Shown here one piece after another: positions 63,903 through 64,000 of a stretch of 64,000 nucleotides of DNA. How positions within the stretch are numbered: position 1 is the stretch's first letter; every line of letters begins with the position of its first letter. The notes beneath the pieces were generated by a model. The model worked only from the letters and a program-made list of their open reading frames with translations. It made no database searches and was not told where the DNA came from. This DNA is from Carallia brachiata (Eukaryota > Streptophyta > Magnoliopsida > Malpighiales > Rhizophoraceae), in NCBI GenBank assembly GCA_021464245.1, contig JADCRB010000080.1, forward strand, positions 691,860-755,859, read 5' to 3'. Both the position numbers and the translations under genes were made by a program.

Positions 63903-64000
63903 TCCTATATATAATATGACGGATAATATGTAATTTTTTTTTCAGTAAAGACGATCTACAATCATAGACGAGAAAGAGCTGGCGAGAGGAAAGAATTGGT

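Overview
The window is nuclear DNA of a flowering plant, almost certainly a eudicot. Genes are split by GT-AG introns, intergenic DNA is very AT-rich, and the recognisable proteins (a land-plant RBOH NADPH oxidase, a WRKY factor, a LURP-one-related protein, a plant PIAL SUMO ligase) are plant families. The species cannot be fixed from the sequence; a woody rosid such as Citrus would fit, but that is only an impression.

Layout: (1) 326-973 minus, intronless LEA2/NDR1-HIN1-like membrane protein. (2) 4628-12529 minus, a 14-exon RBOHF/A-type respiratory burst oxidase. Every splice site is intact, but three separate frameshifts (exons 5, 6 and 11) and several changes at conserved residues make it look like a young pseudogene. 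(3) 15989-22071 minus, a decayed Ty1/copia retrotransposon with one full LTR, one stub LTR and a 262-bp direct repeat on each side. (4) 22.3-37.2 kb, gene-free DNA with a 49-nt poly-G run, a Ty3/gypsy integrase relic, a diverged segmental duplication whose second copy carries a SINE, and MITE-like AT-rich repeats. (5) 37617-38399 plus, a LURP-one-related (LOR) gene. (6) 39178-43587 minus, a seven-exon gene of unrecognised function. (7) 45696-54259 plus, a 16-exon PIAL-type SP-RING SUMO ligase. Its intron 6 holds a complete 635-bp TRIM retrotransposon ending 17 bp before the next exon, and its intron 15 holds SINE fragments. (8) 55061-58094 minus, a ten-exon SGT1 co-chaperone. (9) 62336-63628 minus, a three-exon group IIe WRKY (WRKY22/29-like) with paired W-boxes upstream.

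Five or six of the seven genes belong to families with known immune or stress roles: NHL/LEA2, RBOHF (reactive oxygen burst), LOR, SGT1 (NLR receptor folding) and WRKY22/29; SUMO ligation is a stress modifier. They are not co-oriented and share no visible regulatory unit, so this is a neighbourhood of related functions, not a demonstrated cluster.

I found no system that I would call previously undescribed. The strongest items are the RBOHF decay with a cryptic splice acceptor that would cancel one of the frameshifts, the TRIM that supplies most of the upstream context of a splice acceptor, and the odd repeat structure around the copia element. Exon boundaries were read by eye and checked by phase arithmetic; no database search was possible.
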